The position numbers and the translations under genes were made by a program. A stretch of 11,355 nucleotides of DNA from UCB3 sp964415605 (GTDB taxonomy: Bacteria; Chloroflexota; Anaerolineae; Epilineales; Epilineaceae), in contig CAYQBA010000152.1 in the NCBI GenBank assembly GCA_964415605.1, positions 1 to 11,355 on the forward strand, written 5' to 3'. The notes beneath the pieces were generated by a model. It was not told the origin of the DNA and made no database searches. It was given only the letters and a program-made list of their open reading frames with translations. This document shows positions 11,302 through 11,355 of the stretch, piece by piece. The first letter of the stretch is position 1, and each line of letters starts with the position of its first letter.

Positions 11302-11355
11302 TGAGCTTGCCCCACTTCGGTGGACAGTTGGTGGCTAGTGGACAGCTGCGCCAGG
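11302..11355 (+). mobile_element. Tip of a second IS3-like element (partial)
   Basis: It begins TGAGCTTGCCCC, identical over 12 bases to the orfA-side tip of the first IS3 element, with TGGACAG again about 20 bases in. The sequence then diverges, and GTGGACAG recurs further in. It starts exactly where istB similarity stops, so it marks an insertion into the IS21-like element. By analogy with the first element, its orfA would run rightward beyond the window. Confidence 0.7.

Noticed and set aside
10765..11304. 179-codon plus-strand open frame opposite istB
   Set aside because: It is antisense to a clear IstB fragment. Its Gly/Val/Glu-rich composition mirrors the istB codons.

Overview
The window is very GC-rich for about its first 7.3 kb and somewhat less so further right. 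It reads as a bacterial chromosome segment with a conserved housekeeping left side and an accessory, transposon-rich right side. The codon bias, a GGAGGTA/GGAGGCA-type heptamer repeat and the mix of genes (inositol-lipid type CDP-alcohol phosphatidyltransferase, a DUF990-type ABC exporter, Phd and PIN toxin-antitoxin genes) suggest a high-GC Chloroflexota-like bacterium. This is inference; no rRNA or other phylogenetic marker is present.

Left side (1-4740). On the minus strand lie the 5' end of an unknown membrane-anchored protein, a CDP-alcohol phosphatidyltransferase that overlaps it by 4 bp, and peptide release factor 2 (prfB). prfB is intact only if read through a classical programmed +1 frameshift (CTT TGA C at codons 22-23). 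Divergent from prfB is a SpoU/TrmH-type RNA 2'-O-methyltransferase whose 3' end runs into a 7-bp tandem repeat. Convergent to that gene is a dedA-ftsY unit (DedA membrane protein, then SRP receptor) with a near-consensus promoter, TTGACC-N17-TAGAAT. These genes serve translation termination, RNA modification, membrane lipid synthesis and protein targeting.

Middle (4740-7470). On the plus strand are an ABC-2 (DUF990-like) permease and its ATPase, then a small HU-like protein with a strong cUUCGg hairpin terminator. After these comes a gene-free, G-rich stretch containing a degenerate 66-bp direct duplication.

Right side (7470-11355). First comes a toxin-antitoxin cluster: a Phd/YefM antitoxin without an obvious toxin of its own, then a helix-turn-helix excisionase-type antitoxin coupled to a PIN ribonuclease toxin, with a near-consensus promoter placed so that the mRNA would be almost leaderless. 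Next is a complete but disrupted IS3-family element (8878-10278), with 28-bp terminal inverted repeats, orfA, and an orfB carrying a frameshift inside the DDE domain. About 290 bp of older DNA with two broken small genes separates it from the 3' half of an IS21-like element (istB fragment plus 23-bp terminal repeats). That element is itself cut by the tip of a second IS3-like element starting at 11302.

The most unusual observation is a pair of structured non-coding elements (about 8944-9061 and 10733-10838). They lie in the same orientation just downstream of the two unrelated transposase operons. They share short blocks (GTAGCAT, GTCAAGG, a GCCGTT loop, GGCGCAGCGGA, CCTTGAC), while their stems differ in sequence but still pair.
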